This document shows positions 35,738 to 45,908 of a stretch of DNA of 64,000 nt, piece by piece. The stretch is from assembly GCF_000422765.1 (NCBI RefSeq), contig NZ_KE383915.1, forward strand, positions 185,435 to 249,434, in the 5' to 3' direction. This DNA comes from Neptunomonas japonica DSM 18939. Its GTDB lineage: Bacteria; Pseudomonadota; Gammaproteobacteria; Pseudomonadales; Balneatricaceae. Within the stretch, counting starts at the first letter, position 1. Each line of letters begins with the position of its first letter. A program made the position numbers and the translations under genes. Under the pieces are notes generated by a model. The model worked only from the letters and a program-made list of their open reading frames with translations. It was not told the DNA's origin and made no database searches.

Positions 35738-37972
35738 ATGCTAATTAAGTCGTCACTCAATAGTAAAATCGTTATCTACATTAAAAACACGGACTTAATA
35801 TCAGTGCACATAACTAAAACAACAACGATTTGCATTGCAATATTTCTGCTCGTTTCAAGCTTAGGAGCCTATTGGAGCCAAGTAGGACAATCTCTTGATC
35901 GTAATGAGCAACGCTTTTATATGAGCGAGCTGGTCAATTCACAAGCTTCTGCCATCGAGCGCCGTTTAGCACGCTCACTATCCGCCACACGAATATTAGC
36001 GCAAGGGGTACGCCAACATCATGGCGTTATTGATCAATTTGAAACCTATGCTGAGGAAGTACTAAAAGCCGTTGGCGGTGTTTCTAATCTACAGTTAGCG
36101 CCTAATGGCGTTATTAGCCACATCCATCCAATAGCAGGTAATGAGAAAGCTATTGGTCATAATATTTTAAAAGATGACAATCGTCTTAAAGAGGCAATGC
36201 TTGCTATCAATGAGCGCCGTCTCACGCTCGCAGGGCCTTTTACATTAATTCAAGGCGGTGTTGCTGTTGTTGGACGAAACCCTGTTTACTTAGCAAGCGG
36301 TAAGGGTGAAAAATTCTGGGGGTTTACTTCAGCTCTTATTTACCTGGAAGACTTACTTGAGGTAACTGAATTGGACTCATTACAAGAGCGAGGTTATAGC
36401 TATCAACTACGCCGCCCAGACCCTGATACAGGTATAGCAGAAACCTTTGCCAGCTCAGTTAGCCCGCTAACTGAAGACTCCTACTCGGTATCTATTAATG
36501 TTCCTAATGCTACTTGGCAACTGGTTATTAGTCGAGCTGAAAAAATATCAAAATGGTATTCATCTATTGGTTACATTGTTAGCATTTTTACTGCACTACT
36601 AATTGCCTGGATTACTCGTTATATACTGCTGCAACCAGAAAAATTAAAAAAAGAAGTAAAAGAAAAAACTCAGGAGTTACAGCAACTTGCCTACTATGAC
36701 CACCTCACAGGGCTCGCTAACCGCCGATACTTAAATGAGCAACTCAATATAGTGTTTAAAGAGTACAGCCGAAATCAAAAACCAGCTGTATTGATGTACC
36801 TTGATCTAGATGATTTTAAAAAAATAAATGACTCCATGGGCCACGGTGCTGGTGATGCGTTATTACAGCAAATTGCGATACGTTTAAAAGAGTGTGTGCG
36901 CTCCAGCGACCTCGTCACAAGACTAGGAGGTGACGAGTTCAGTATTTTACTTTTAGACACACACTCAACAAGAGACGTGAGCCGCATTGCCGAAAAGCTT
37001 ATAGCAACCGTTGAGCAGCCAGTCACTTTAGAAGGTAAATCGTTTGCCGTCTCAACCTCTGTCGGCATCACTATGATCCCTGCCGATGGGCACGATGCAA
37101 ACTCTATTCTTAGAAATGCAGACATGGCTATGTATGCAGCGAAAACAGCTGGCAAAAAAAGATTCAGTTTTTATGATCAATCACTACAAACTATCGCCAT
37201 GGCTAAGCTACAACTAGAAGATGATCTAGCCATTGCCATTAAAGACCAACAGTTTGTTCTGCACTACCAACCGATTCTTACGCAACTAACCGATGAAGTG
37301 GATGGATATGAAGCACTAATACGCTGGAAACATCCTGAGCAAGGGTTGATGTACCCTGACAAGTTTATTGGTATCGCAGAAGAAACGGGAAAAATTATTG
37401 ATATTGGTTATTGGGTCATTAAAGAGGTATGTAACCAAATAATGCTACGCACATCAAACCGACAACCCCACCATCGGTTTTCAATCAACTTGTCCCCAAA
37501 ACAGTTTAAAGACTCTAACTTACTAGAAAACATCCGCCATATTATGCAAGAGACAGGTGTAGATGGACGATCATTGGAATTTGAAGTAACCGAGTCATCC
37601 ATCATGGAAGATATCGAGCATACTAACAGCACTCTCTTACAACTTAAGAAAATGGGAGTATCCATCGCCATTGATGACTTCGGTACGGGATACTCCTCTT
37701 TCGCTTTATTAAAGCATCTTCCCGTGGATAAGCTGAAAATTGATAAAAGCTTCGTTACGGATTTAGAAACAGACATTAGTGATCAGAAAATTGTTCAGGG
37801 GCTAATCTCAATGGCACACAAACTACATTTAGAAGTAGTCGCTGAGGGCATAGAAACAGAAGAACAGCATCGACTACTCAAACAATATGAATGCGATCTT
37901 GGGCAGGGCTACTTATTTAGCAAGCCAGTTCCTATGGACCACCTACAAAACTTTGTATATAAGCCATTGTAA
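35738..37972 (+). CDS. CHASE-GGDEF-EAL cyclic-di-GMP signalling protein
   Basis: About 744 residues. A first span (TTICIAIFLLVSSLGAYW) is followed by a periplasmic CHASE-like sensor (to about residue 270), a second span, a GGDEF domain with intact RLGGDEF, and an EAL domain with YEALIRW and DDFGTGYSS. The family makes and breaks c-di-GMP; both motifs look intact, so net activity is unclear. Start uncertain: ATG 35738 is used, but TTG 35729 and GTG 35804 are in frame. Convergent with the TauE-like gene. Confidence 0.88.
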   Translation: MLIKSSLNSKIVIYIKNTDLISVHITKTTTICIAIFLLVSSLGAYWSQVGQSLDRNEQRFYMSELVNSQASAIERRLARSLSATRILAQGVRQHHGVIDQFETYAEEVLKAVGGVSNLQLAPNGVISHIHPIAGNEKAIGHNILKDDNRLKEAMLAINERRLTLAGPFTLIQGGVAVVGRNPVYLASGKGEKFWGFTSALIYLEDLLEVTELDSLQERGYSYQLRRPDPDTGIAETFASSVSPLTEDSYSVSINVPNATWQLVISRAEKISKWYSSIGYIVSIFTALLIAWITRYILLQPEKLKKEVKEKTQELQQLAYYDHLTGLANRRYLNEQLNIVFKEYSRNQKPAVLMYLDLDDFKKINDSMGHGAGDALLQQIAIRLKECVRSSDLVTRLGGDEFSILLLDTHSTRDVSRIAEKLIATVEQPVTLEGKSFAVSTSVGITMIPADGHDANSILRNADMAMYAAKTAGKKRFSFYDQSLQTIAMAKLQLEDDLAIAIKDQQFVLHYQPILTQLTDEVDGYEALIRWKHPEQGLMYPDKFIGIAEETGKIIDIGYWVIKEVCNQIMLRTSNRQPHHRFSINLSPKQFKDSNLLENIRHIMQETGVDGRSLEFEVTESSIMEDIEHTNSTLLQLKKMGVSIAIDDFGTGYSSFALLKHLPVDKLKIDKSFVTDLETDISDQKIVQGLISMAHKLHLEVVAEGIETEEQHRLLKQYECDLGQGYLFSKPVPMDHLQNFVYKPL

Positions 37973-38003
37973 ACCCTGCCCTAAACACATCTTTTATAAG
38001 GGC

Positions 38004-38810
38004 TTATAGGACAGAAACTAGCATTTTAATGCTCAAAATAAAGAGCAATAACCCAAAGATTTTCTTTAAGTTGGCGACAGGGATACGGTAAGCCAGCTTA
38101 ACGCCCAATGGTGCAGTAAAAAAGCTGACAGCTGAAATAAGCAGGACGGCAGGCCAATAGATATAGCCAACAACAAAAGCTTCTTCATGAGTGCTTTCCC
38201 AACCGCTGATCAAATAGCCGATGGTACCTGCCATCGAAATGAAAAAACCAACGGCCGAAGATGAACCTATCGCCTGCTTGATATCGACATTGCGCCACAC
38301 AAAATAAGGCACCATTAGTGAGCCGCCACCAATAGAAACCAATGACGATATACTCCCTATGCCCCCGCCAACAAAAAATAAACGAGCATTACTAGGTAAC
38401 CCTTTATCAGATTTTGGCTTTTTATTTGAAAACATCTGGATCGAAACAAACAACATAAACGCAGCAAAAAACACTGCAAGAAATGCGGTACTAAGTAAGG
38501 ATGCTACAAACGCTGCTGCAAATGCACCAAGCAGTACACCAGGCAGCATAGCTTTAACCACACTCCACAACACACCTCGTTTGGCATGATGTGATCGTAA
38601 ACTCGATAAAGCTGTCACCACCATAGACGCCATCGATGTACCTAGGGCCAAGTGAACTACCATATCGTTACTAACGCCATGATAGATAAAAAGTGACGTT
38701 AGTACTGGCACCATAATTCCACCACCGCCAATGCCTAATAAGCCAGCCATAACACCAACAAATCCGCCCAGTAATAGAAAGGCTAATATCATTTCATACG
38801 CTAACATCAT
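38004..38810 (-). CDS. TauE/SafE (TSUP)-family membrane transporter
   Basis: A 268-residue, about eight-span protein with the two TSUP repeats, GLLGIGGGGIMVPVLT and GGIGSISSLVSIGGGSLMVPYF. The family exports sulfite, sulfoacetate or similar organosulfur anions, or takes up sulfur compounds. The Xsc reaction encoded 17 kb away releases sulfite, so a sulfite-export role fits but is not shown by linkage. It is divergent from an AraC-family gene (89-bp gap). Confidence 0.88.
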   Translation of the reverse strand: MMLAYEMILAFLLLGGFVGVMAGLLGIGGGGIMVPVLTSLFIYHGVSNDMVVHLALGTSMASMVVTALSSLRSHHAKRGVLWSVVKAMLPGVLLGAFAAAFVASLLSTAFLAVFFAAFMLFVSIQMFSNKKPKSDKGLPSNARLFFVGGGIGSISSLVSIGGGSLMVPYFVWRNVDIKQAIGSSSAVGFFISMAGTIGYLISGWESTHEEAFVVGYIYWPAVLLISAVSFFTAPLGVKLAYRIPVANLKKIFGLLLFILSIKMLVSVL

Positions 38811-38899
38811 GATTCCATCTGTTGATCAAAAAACCTATTGTAGATACTTATTGAGAGTCTTATTATCTACAAACTGACAATTTATTAATAGAATATGAC

Positions 38900-39682
38900 A
38901 TGTTAAAAACCATTCCTCCCTCGGCATTGGGCCAGCAAGCATTACAGCGCCCTATTACTGTTTTAAACCGTAGCCTCTTAGGTAAGAGAGCGGTTAAAAA
39001 ACACCAGCATGAGTGGGGACAACTAATCTATGCAACTCAAGGTATCTTGTCAGTTATTACTTCATCAGGGCGCTTTATCGTGCCTCCCGAACAAGCCGTT
39101 TGGGTACCTCCGCTAACTGACCATGAAATCATCACAGTGAACGATGTCACATTGGCCAGCTTTTATATTAGTGTCGATGAAATCTTACAATTACCGCAAC
39201 ACTGTACGGTGCTTAATATTTCACATCTGCTAAAAGCACTCATAAGTGAAGCAAGTACACTTTCACAAACTTATGACTGGTCAGGAAAAGATGGGCGCTT
39301 ATTACGGCTTATCAGAGACTATCTCATCGAGGCTGATAATATCGCCTTGCAACTCCCCTACCCCAAGGATCCACGCTTAATCCAAATAACAATGCGCCTA
39401 CAAGATGAGCCTTGTAATAACAACACACTAGAGGATTGGGGAAAGCAGATCGGTGCATCCTCACGAACGCTCACGCGGCTTTTCATTAAAGAAACAGGTT
39501 TATCGTACCGTGAGTGGAAACAACGCTTAAAACTGCAAATTGCGATAAGTATGTTAAGTGAGCAACATGAAATCAGTGCTATTTCTGATCACTTGGGTTA
39601 CGAATCGGTTTCGGCTTTCACTTACATGTTTCGTAAAGAACTCGGCCTTGCACCCAGTTTTTACGCAGCTCAATACAAGTAG
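38900..39682 (+). CDS. AraC-family regulator with N-terminal cupin
   Basis: A 260-residue protein. The N-terminal cupin sensor (KKHQHEWGQLIYATQGILSVITSSGRFIVPPEQAVWVPPLTDHEI) is followed by a double helix-turn-helix (LEDWGKQIGASSRTLTRLFIKETGLSYREWKQRLKLQ and ISDHLGYESVSAFTYMFRKELGLAPS). It is divergent from the TauE-like exporter, its most likely target. Confidence 0.9.
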   Translation: MLKTIPPSALGQQALQRPITVLNRSLLGKRAVKKHQHEWGQLIYATQGILSVITSSGRFIVPPEQAVWVPPLTDHEIITVNDVTLASFYISVDEILQLPQHCTVLNISHLLKALISEASTLSQTYDWSGKDGRLLRLIRDYLIEADNIALQLPYPKDPRLIQITMRLQDEPCNNNTLEDWGKQIGASSRTLTRLFIKETGLSYREWKQRLKLQIAISMLSEQHEISAISDHLGYESVSAFTYMFRKELGLAPSFYAAQYK

Positions 39683-39694
39683 TTTCAAACCCAA

Positions 39695-41620
39695 CTAAGG
39701 CAGTGTTTGAACACAGTTAACCGATAAATCAACAGCGTTATTTTGGCTGATAAAACTTATTAAGTCAGGCTTTTTCAAAGGATATGAAAGCAGGTAGCCT
39801 TGCACCCAATCACAATCAATTTCTTGTAAGTATTCTAACTGCATCTGGTTTTCTACACCTTTTGCGGCGATTCTAAGGTCGTAAAGTTTTCCAAGATTAT
39901 TAACAATTTTTACCATCTTAGTTTTATCAGCATGCTCTGAAAAAAGCTCTTTCACAAAAGAGCTATCAATTTTTAAGCAATCAAGTGGGTAGTGATTGAG
40001 TTGGCCAAACGCCGTACTCCCTGTACCGAAATCATCTAGGGTAATGGACACACCTAGTGCTTTTATTTTCTCAAACGCTAATGCAATTTTTTCATCACTC
40101 AATAAAAGAGCTGTTTCGGAAATTTCTAACTCGACTGTTGAAGGGACCACTCGGTGCTTCTCTAATAATCCTTTAACTGCACGTGAAAACGACTCATTTT
40201 GAAGCTCAGCTCCAGATATATTGATGCAGACTTTGCCCGTAAAACCTTGTTTGTGTTGCAACTCAGCTAGGTTAGCTAAGCTATTATCAATGACCCACAA
40301 ATCTAGCTCTTTTATTAAATTCGTTTTTTCAGCAACCGAAATAAACTGCTCAGGAGTAATACCTTCTTCTGCTAAATTCTGACATCGCAAAAGAGCCTCT
40401 ATTCCCACAATTTCCAGTGTCCGGCAGCTAAATACCGGCATATATACTAGTGAAAGCTGGTTTTGCTCAAGCGCTATCTTTAATTGCTCTTCTATGTAGT
40501 TTCGTTCACGCAATAATTCTGCAATATCTTTTGTATAATACTCAAAACGATTCCGACCATTGCGTTTTGCTTCATACATCGCCAAATCAGCATGGTGTAG
40601 TAGTTCATCTGGCGTCGCTGCATCATCAGGGAAAGTGGCTATCCCAATACTGGCAAAAACTGAATGAGTGTTTTCAACTGTTTCAAAGCCATTTTCGAAC
40701 AGCTTAAGTATGCGCTCGGCAACAACGGCACTACTTATAGGGCTACTAAGGTCGTTTAAAATCACGACAAACTCATCACCGCCTAAACGCGCAAGCTCAT
40801 CAAATTTATCATCCATAATCATATCGGTTGGACGTACCGTTTCTTTTAGCAAATCGCTAAAGCTACGCAATAATATATCGCCAACCTCATGGCCGTAGTT
40901 ATCATTCACTTGTTTGAAATTATCAAGATCAATGTACAACAGACCAACACGCTTATCTTCTTTGCCTGCACGACGTAGTAAACGCGTAAGGTTCGACTTA
41001 AAGTTTCTTCGATTAGGCAAACCCGTCAACGCATCGTAATACGCTAATTTACGAATATCTTCATCGTGCAATTGAATGATCATCTCATCCGCACGCTCTT
41101 TGGAGTGCAGCACAGACAAACAAATAAGACTCAACAGAAAGAGAGTCACTTCAAACCGAATTGACTCGCTAAAAGAATAGCTGGCCATTAATAATTCGGA
41201 CATCGGAGTAAATAGCAACAAACTACTAATAAATATAAAACTACCGTAGAGAGTAACCGCAGGCCACAAGCGGTTTACAAAAAGACCGACGGCCAGGGTT
41301 GGGTAGATCCATAGTATACCGGTATTTTCGTGCCCACCCGTTACGAGGAGAGTTAGAGGAAGTAGGAATAGGTTAATATTTGACAGATTAACCGCTATTT
41401 CAATTCTATTAGTACGATACAACAGATAGACAACAACCGTACAAATCAGAGCGCAAACAAAAAGTATTCCTGCCAATACAATCGATTGATTTAGATAGCT
41501 TATCCAGCTAAAAACCAGCAAAAAAAACATACCTAGAAGCGCCTGAACCTTGCACAGCCGCAAACGGGTCGCGTATTGCACATCAAGCATTTCTTGCCGG
41601 CTTTTATTGTGGTAACTCAC
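39695..41620 (-). CDS. Membrane-bound GGDEF-EAL protein
   Basis: A 641-residue protein. About six N-terminal spans (residues 20-185) form a membrane sensor. The GGDEF domain has LPNRRNFKSNLTRL and an intact RLGGDEFVVIL. The EAL domain has IEALLR in place of the usual EALxRW and LDDFGTGSTAFGQLN in place of DDFGTGYSS, so phosphodiesterase activity may be weak. It converges on the AraC gene (12-bp gap). Confidence 0.88.
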   Translation of the reverse strand: MSYHNKSRQEMLDVQYATRLRLCKVQALLGMFFLLVFSWISYLNQSIVLAGILFVCALICTVVVYLLYRTNRIEIAVNLSNINLFLLPLTLLVTGGHENTGILWIYPTLAVGLFVNRLWPAVTLYGSFIFISSLLLFTPMSELLMASYSFSESIRFEVTLFLLSLICLSVLHSKERADEMIIQLHDEDIRKLAYYDALTGLPNRRNFKSNLTRLLRRAGKEDKRVGLLYIDLDNFKQVNDNYGHEVGDILLRSFSDLLKETVRPTDMIMDDKFDELARLGGDEFVVILNDLSSPISSAVVAERILKLFENGFETVENTHSVFASIGIATFPDDAATPDELLHHADLAMYEAKRNGRNRFEYYTKDIAELLRERNYIEEQLKIALEQNQLSLVYMPVFSCRTLEIVGIEALLRCQNLAEEGITPEQFISVAEKTNLIKELDLWVIDNSLANLAELQHKQGFTGKVCINISGAELQNESFSRAVKGLLEKHRVVPSTVELEISETALLLSDEKIALAFEKIKALGVSITLDDFGTGSTAFGQLNHYPLDCLKIDSSFVKELFSEHADKTKMVKIVNNLGKLYDLRIAAKGVENQMQLEYLQEIDCDWVQGYLLSYPLKKPDLISFISQNNAVDLSVNCVQTLP

Positions 41621-41987
41621 TCATTAACCTCCCTTTAATTAAACACCGGCATGAGCGCTTTTTCTCAGAATTAAAATATAAACAAGGCTCTACTGGACTA
41701 AAAAAATAGACAACAGAAGTAACAAAAGCCCTGTTAAAAAGTAGTAATAAAGTAGTAACGAACATCAATTTCGTCAAATTATGTCCACAACCGCGACTAA
41801 AAACACATAGGATACAGTGTAGTCGAAAAAAACTATTTCCTTAGCGAAATAGCAGAATAATCATACCGATACTGCAATCTTGTATCTGACTGTCATCTTT
41901 TGTTAACAAATGACGTTTAGCCTTCCGTCCATTAGCTTTCACCTACGCCATTTTGGCATTACCTTAAAAAGTAACTGGATATATGTA
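41621..41987. other. Intergenic region between GGDEF-EAL and phoX-like genes
   Basis: About 370 bp between divergent genes, AT-rich, expected to hold both promoters. No hairpin, small gene or Pho-box was recognised with confidence. Confidence 0.4.
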
Positions 41988-43892
41988 ATGAACAAATTCA
42001 AACTTCAAGATGACAATGACAGCCTTAACGATGGTGATTCTGATTTTTCAAAAATAGTGGATAGCGGATTAAGCCGCCGCCGTTTCATGCAAGGAGGTGC
42101 CGCGGCAATGGGGCTTTTTCTTGCCGCCAACCCATTAGCACAAGCGATTGCAGCCGCCACTCAGCCAGCAAGCCTGTTATTAGGCTTTACTGCGTTACCT
42201 ATCAGCACATCAGATGAGTTTATTGTTCCTAAGGGCTACATTGCTAAACCGCTTATATCTTGGGGCGACCCTATTTTAAAAGGCGCACCGGCTTTTGATG
42301 AATCCGGTACACAAGCCAGCACTGCACAAGCAGGGCAATTTGGTGACAACACCGATGGTATGAGCTTTTTTCCTCTTTCTGCCAACCGCGCACTATTAGC
42401 TGTTAATAACGAATACACTAATTACCTACTGTTATTTGCTCATCAGGGAAAAGAGCTTACTGCCGATGACGTAAAAAAGGCCCAGGCAGCACACGGCGTA
42501 TCTGTCTTTGAAATTGAGCGTAAAGCCGACGGTCATTGGCATTATTTAACAGATTCAGCCTATAACCGCCGAATTACCGCAAATACAGAGATGGAAGTTA
42601 CAGGTGTGGCTGCTGGACACCCTCTGCTACAGACCAATGCAGACCCTAGTGGTAAAAAAGTATTAGGCACATTTAACAACTGCGCTAACGGTGAAACACC
42701 TTGGGGCACATACCTAACGTGTGAAGAAAACTTTAACGGCTACTTTGCAGCACCTGGTACTGAGATGGACAAGCATCAAAAACGTTACGGTCTAAAAGCC
42801 GATAAGAATAAGTACCAGTGGTACAAGTTTGATCAACGTTTTGACATGTCTCAAGAGCCTAACGAGCCGCACCGCCATGGCTGGGTAGTAGAAATTGATC
42901 CTATGGACCCTACTTCCACACCAAAAAAACGTACTGCCTTAGGCCGTTTCAAGCATGAAAATGCTGCTGTGACTCTGGCGGATAATGGTCACGTTGTTGT
43001 CTATCTTGGTGACGATGAGCGCGGTGAGCATCTGTATAAATTTGTTTCTAAAAACCGTTACAACCCAGACAACAAAGCCGCTAACCGTGACCTATTAGAA
43101 GAAGGTACTCTTTTTGTTGCTCGCTTTGATGCACAAGATGGTGAATTGAAAGGTAATGGCGAGTGGCTAGAACTTACACACGGAAAAAATGGCCTCACAT
43201 CCGAAAATGGCTTTTCTGATCAAGCTACCGTTCAAATCTATGCACGTGAAGCTGCAACCATCGTTGGCGCAACAACAATGGACCGCCCAGAATGGGTTGC
43301 CGTACACCCGAACAACCAGACGGTATGTTGCACCCTAACCAACAACAAAAACCGTGGTAAAAAAGACAACCAACCGGTTACCGGACCCAATCCACGTGCT
43401 GAAAACAAATACGGGCAAATTGTTCGCTGGAAGCCTGAAAATGCAGACCACACAAGCAACACATTCAACTGGGATCTGTTTTTAGTGGCAGGTAACCCAA
43501 CAGTACACAGTGACCTATACGCAGGCAGTGCTAACATCACAGATGAAAACATGTTTAACAGCCCTGACGGCTTAGGCTTTGATAAAGCGGGTCGCTTATG
43601 GGTTCTTACTGATGGGAAGTACTCAAACGAAGGTGATTATGCAGGTATGGGTAATAACCAAATGCTATGTGCTGACCCTGACACCGGTGAAGTACGCCGC
43701 TTTGCGACAGGCCCTATCGCTTGTGAGATTACCGGCTTAACATTCTCGCCAGATCAGCGCAGCATGTTTGTTGGAGTACAGCATCCTGGTGAAAAGAACG
43801 CTCCCTCCCACTTCCCAGCTGGAGGCAACAGTAAGCCTCGTTCAACAATTATGGTAGTACAGCGCGAAGATGGAGGAGTCATCGGCGCTTAA
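41988..43892 (+). CDS. PhoX/DUF839-family protein, Tat-exported
   Basis: A 634-residue protein from the ATG at 41988 (MNKFKLQDDNDS). A twin-arginine signal is clear (SGLSRRRFMQGGAAAMGLFLAANPLAQA), followed by DUF839/PhoX segments such as NNCANGETPWGTYLTCEENF, RHGWVVEIDPMDP, RFKHENAAVTLADNGHVVVYLGDDERGEHLYKFV and SPDGLGFDKAGRLWVLTDG. True PhoX enzymes are calcium- and iron-dependent periplasmic alkaline phosphatases; many DUF839 proteins are uncharacterised. A terminator follows. The frame is open upstream to 41910. Confidence 0.88.
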   Translation: MNKFKLQDDNDSLNDGDSDFSKIVDSGLSRRRFMQGGAAAMGLFLAANPLAQAIAAATQPASLLLGFTALPISTSDEFIVPKGYIAKPLISWGDPILKGAPAFDESGTQASTAQAGQFGDNTDGMSFFPLSANRALLAVNNEYTNYLLLFAHQGKELTADDVKKAQAAHGVSVFEIERKADGHWHYLTDSAYNRRITANTEMEVTGVAAGHPLLQTNADPSGKKVLGTFNNCANGETPWGTYLTCEENFNGYFAAPGTEMDKHQKRYGLKADKNKYQWYKFDQRFDMSQEPNEPHRHGWVVEIDPMDPTSTPKKRTALGRFKHENAAVTLADNGHVVVYLGDDERGEHLYKFVSKNRYNPDNKAANRDLLEEGTLFVARFDAQDGELKGNGEWLELTHGKNGLTSENGFSDQATVQIYAREAATIVGATTMDRPEWVAVHPNNQTVCCTLTNNKNRGKKDNQPVTGPNPRAENKYGQIVRWKPENADHTSNTFNWDLFLVAGNPTVHSDLYAGSANITDENMFNSPDGLGFDKAGRLWVLTDGKYSNEGDYAGMGNNQMLCADPDTGEVRRFATGPIACEITGLTFSPDQRSMFVGVQHPGEKNAPSHFPAGGNSKPRSTIMVVQREDGGVIGA

Positions 43893-43916
43893 CCAACTCT
43901 AGGTTACAGGTCTTGT

Positions 43917-43940
43917 GCCCCTCTTTGAGGGGCTTTTTTG
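43917..43940 (+). terminator. Rho-independent terminator of phoX-like gene
   Basis: GCCCCTC and GAGGGGC form a 7-bp stem with a TTT loop and six T after it, 25 bp past the stop. Confidence 0.85.
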
Positions 43941-43967
43941 TCTGCGCTCTGTCTGTTTGCCGTTTTA

Positions 43968-44594
43968 CTAAGCACGCTCAAGCAGTCGTTGAATTGAATG
44001 TTTCGGTGTTTTAGCAAGTGTTTGTAGCAATTTGAAAGGCGCTTCTGATATTGCATATTGCTCATGCATAACACCGAGCATAGAAAGCCACAGTTTAGTT
44101 GTCATTTCTGAGTCATATAATGCTCTATGAAAAGTACCTTCACTGGGGATATTGGCATGCTTAATTAATGTACCTAACTTATGATCAGGCGCATTTTGGT
44201 ACAACCTACGTGCCACCAGCATCGAACACACAAACTGCCCAGTATACCCCCTTGAAATCATACCCAGCTCTGCATCTAAAAAACGTTTATCAAATGATGC
44301 ATTATGAGCAACCAAATTATAACCATTGATAAAGTCAGCAAACTGATGCATCACTTCGCCACATGAAGGAGCATCTTTTAACATGCTATTTGTGATACCT
44401 GTATAGTCTTCAATAAAACTACTGACTCGCACTCCGGGGTTCATTAATGCCTGAAAACGCCCTGTTACCTCACCTTGCTCAATACGTACAGCACCAATTT
44501 CAATGGCTCTATCTCCCATATCAGGCGATAACCCTGTGGTCTCAAAATCCAATACAACAACGGTATCTGCATTAGGAATAATTACCCTTTCCAA
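43968..44594 (-). CDS. DnaQ-like DEDDh 3'-5' exonuclease
   Basis: A 208-residue exonuclease. Exo I is LDFETTGLSPDMGDRAIEIGAV, Exo II is LVAHNASFDKRFLDAE and Exo III is FHRALYDSEMTTKLW (His-x4-Asp). It resembles the polymerase III epsilon/ExoX group but lacks the C-terminal polymerase-binding region, so a repair or RNA-trimming role is more likely than replication proofreading. Confidence 0.88.
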   Translation of the reverse strand: MERVIIPNADTVVVLDFETTGLSPDMGDRAIEIGAVRIEQGEVTGRFQALMNPGVRVSSFIEDYTGITNSMLKDAPSCGEVMHQFADFINGYNLVAHNASFDKRFLDAELGMISRGYTGQFVCSMLVARRLYQNAPDHKLGTLIKHANIPSEGTFHRALYDSEMTTKLWLSMLGVMHEQYAISEAPFKLLQTLAKTPKHSIQRLLERA

Positions 44595-44761
44595 TATCCA
44601 CTCCTTTATAAAGAGGCTCTATTTAAGCCAGCAGTTCAAATCAAAATGAGCCACCTACAAGCACATTCACATCATTATACGATGAGAGCAAAAACTGGGT
44701 TAGGTGCTGCACCTATATCAGCCCGCTACTTGCAGGCTGATGTAACCTCAAACTTAATAAC

Positions 44762-45841
44762 TCACTTTATATCTTCAACCGGGCTTATCAAACGCTCTAT
44801 CATCTGATTAATCGCCTGCATTTGCGGTGCTGTTTTATACGCATAATCAAATGGCGGTAAATTGTTACTGGTATACCCCCAGAAATCCCAACAACCACGT
44901 GGGTTAACCGGATTAACATGTGACGCTTTCACCTGCGGGTACAAGACAATTATATTATTACTATCCGCCACTTCCATATATCCGGTTTGCTCAATATACG
45001 TGGTATTTATAGCCGATACTCCCTGTCGACACCCATGTAATGCCACGTGTACACGACATTGCTGCGTTTTGCATGACTGTGGAATATACACGTAAGCATC
45101 ATCATCCATACTCGTTATATCAGATTCAATAAATGCTCTCTGGTTAAATCGTAGTAAATCTCCTTCAGTAATCGCTACAGGCTCATTGAGCTCCCCATAA
45201 ATATGCTCAAGAATTTTTTGAGCTTGGGGAATATTGCAATTATTTATATAGGGAGTCTGAGTGACATTACAAGCTGAGTCTTCTGCATCGTTTGTAATAA
45301 AAGCATGGCCCGCATCAACAGATTTATTATAAATAATTTGATTATTACTAAGCCCAATTGATCGATAAAAATCAGATGTAGAATCCACTACTTTTGTGAC
45401 AACGGTTTTATCACTTTGGCCAGAAAAGATATAGACCTTGTCGTCCATAAGGTTAGCTGGAGCATCTATTAATTCTGCTGCACCTGACTCTTTTGCTAAG
45501 TTAGCCAGTTCATCCCCGTCAGGAAAAAACGCCGAGGGACAAATAAACCAGGTGTACTTACAAGGATCCATGCAGGTAGTAAGAGCATTACTCAGTGGCG
45601 ACATAAAAGAAAAAGTCGACGCACAGTTCCACGGCCCTCCAGCTACGAAGCCTGCTCCAACAAGTTTTTCTGAATATGCAATATGAAACTGTGCCGCCAT
45701 ATAAGCGCCCGAAGACAAACCAGAAACCGAGGTTTGATCAGCCAGCGCATTCATAGCAGGTAATCTTGCCTCTATTGCATGGGCATGGGTTGTTAGTAGG
45801 ATTAAAAAACCGGCAAGAATGAGCGGTATTCGAGCTAACAT
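44762..45841 (-). CDS. Secreted PHB depolymerase-like esterase
   Basis: A 359-residue protein from the ATG at 45841, preferred because GGAG lies 9 bp upstream and a clean signal peptide follows (ARIPLILAGFLILLTTHAHA). The nucleophile elbow is VSGLSSGAYMAAQFH; YIFSGQSDKTV and DAGHAFI fit the Asp and His positions; HGCRQG and NPRGCWDFWGY are family segments. Relatives hydrolyse polyhydroxybutyrate or oligomers outside the cytoplasm. No polymer-binding domain is present. Confidence 0.83.
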   Translation of the reverse strand: MLARIPLILAGFLILLTTHAHAIEARLPAMNALADQTSVSGLSSGAYMAAQFHIAYSEKLVGAGFVAGGPWNCASTFSFMSPLSNALTTCMDPCKYTWFICPSAFFPDGDELANLAKESGAAELIDAPANLMDDKVYIFSGQSDKTVVTKVVDSTSDFYRSIGLSNNQIIYNKSVDAGHAFITNDAEDSACNVTQTPYINNCNIPQAQKILEHIYGELNEPVAITEGDLLRFNQRAFIESDITSMDDDAYVYIPQSCKTQQCRVHVALHGCRQGVSAINTTYIEQTGYMEVADSNNIIVLYPQVKASHVNPVNPRGCWDFWGYTSNNLPPFDYAYKTAPQMQAINQMIERLISPVEDIK

Positions 45842-45908
45842 GAGGATGAACTCCAGCATCAAATAATTAATTACGCTGGAGTTTACCTTAGCTCTTGGAT
45901 TATAAATA

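Noticed and set aside
42236-42418. Minus-strand frame inside the phoX-like gene, and similar frames inside other long genes
   Set aside because: They lie opposite well-supported coding sequence and show no independent protein features.
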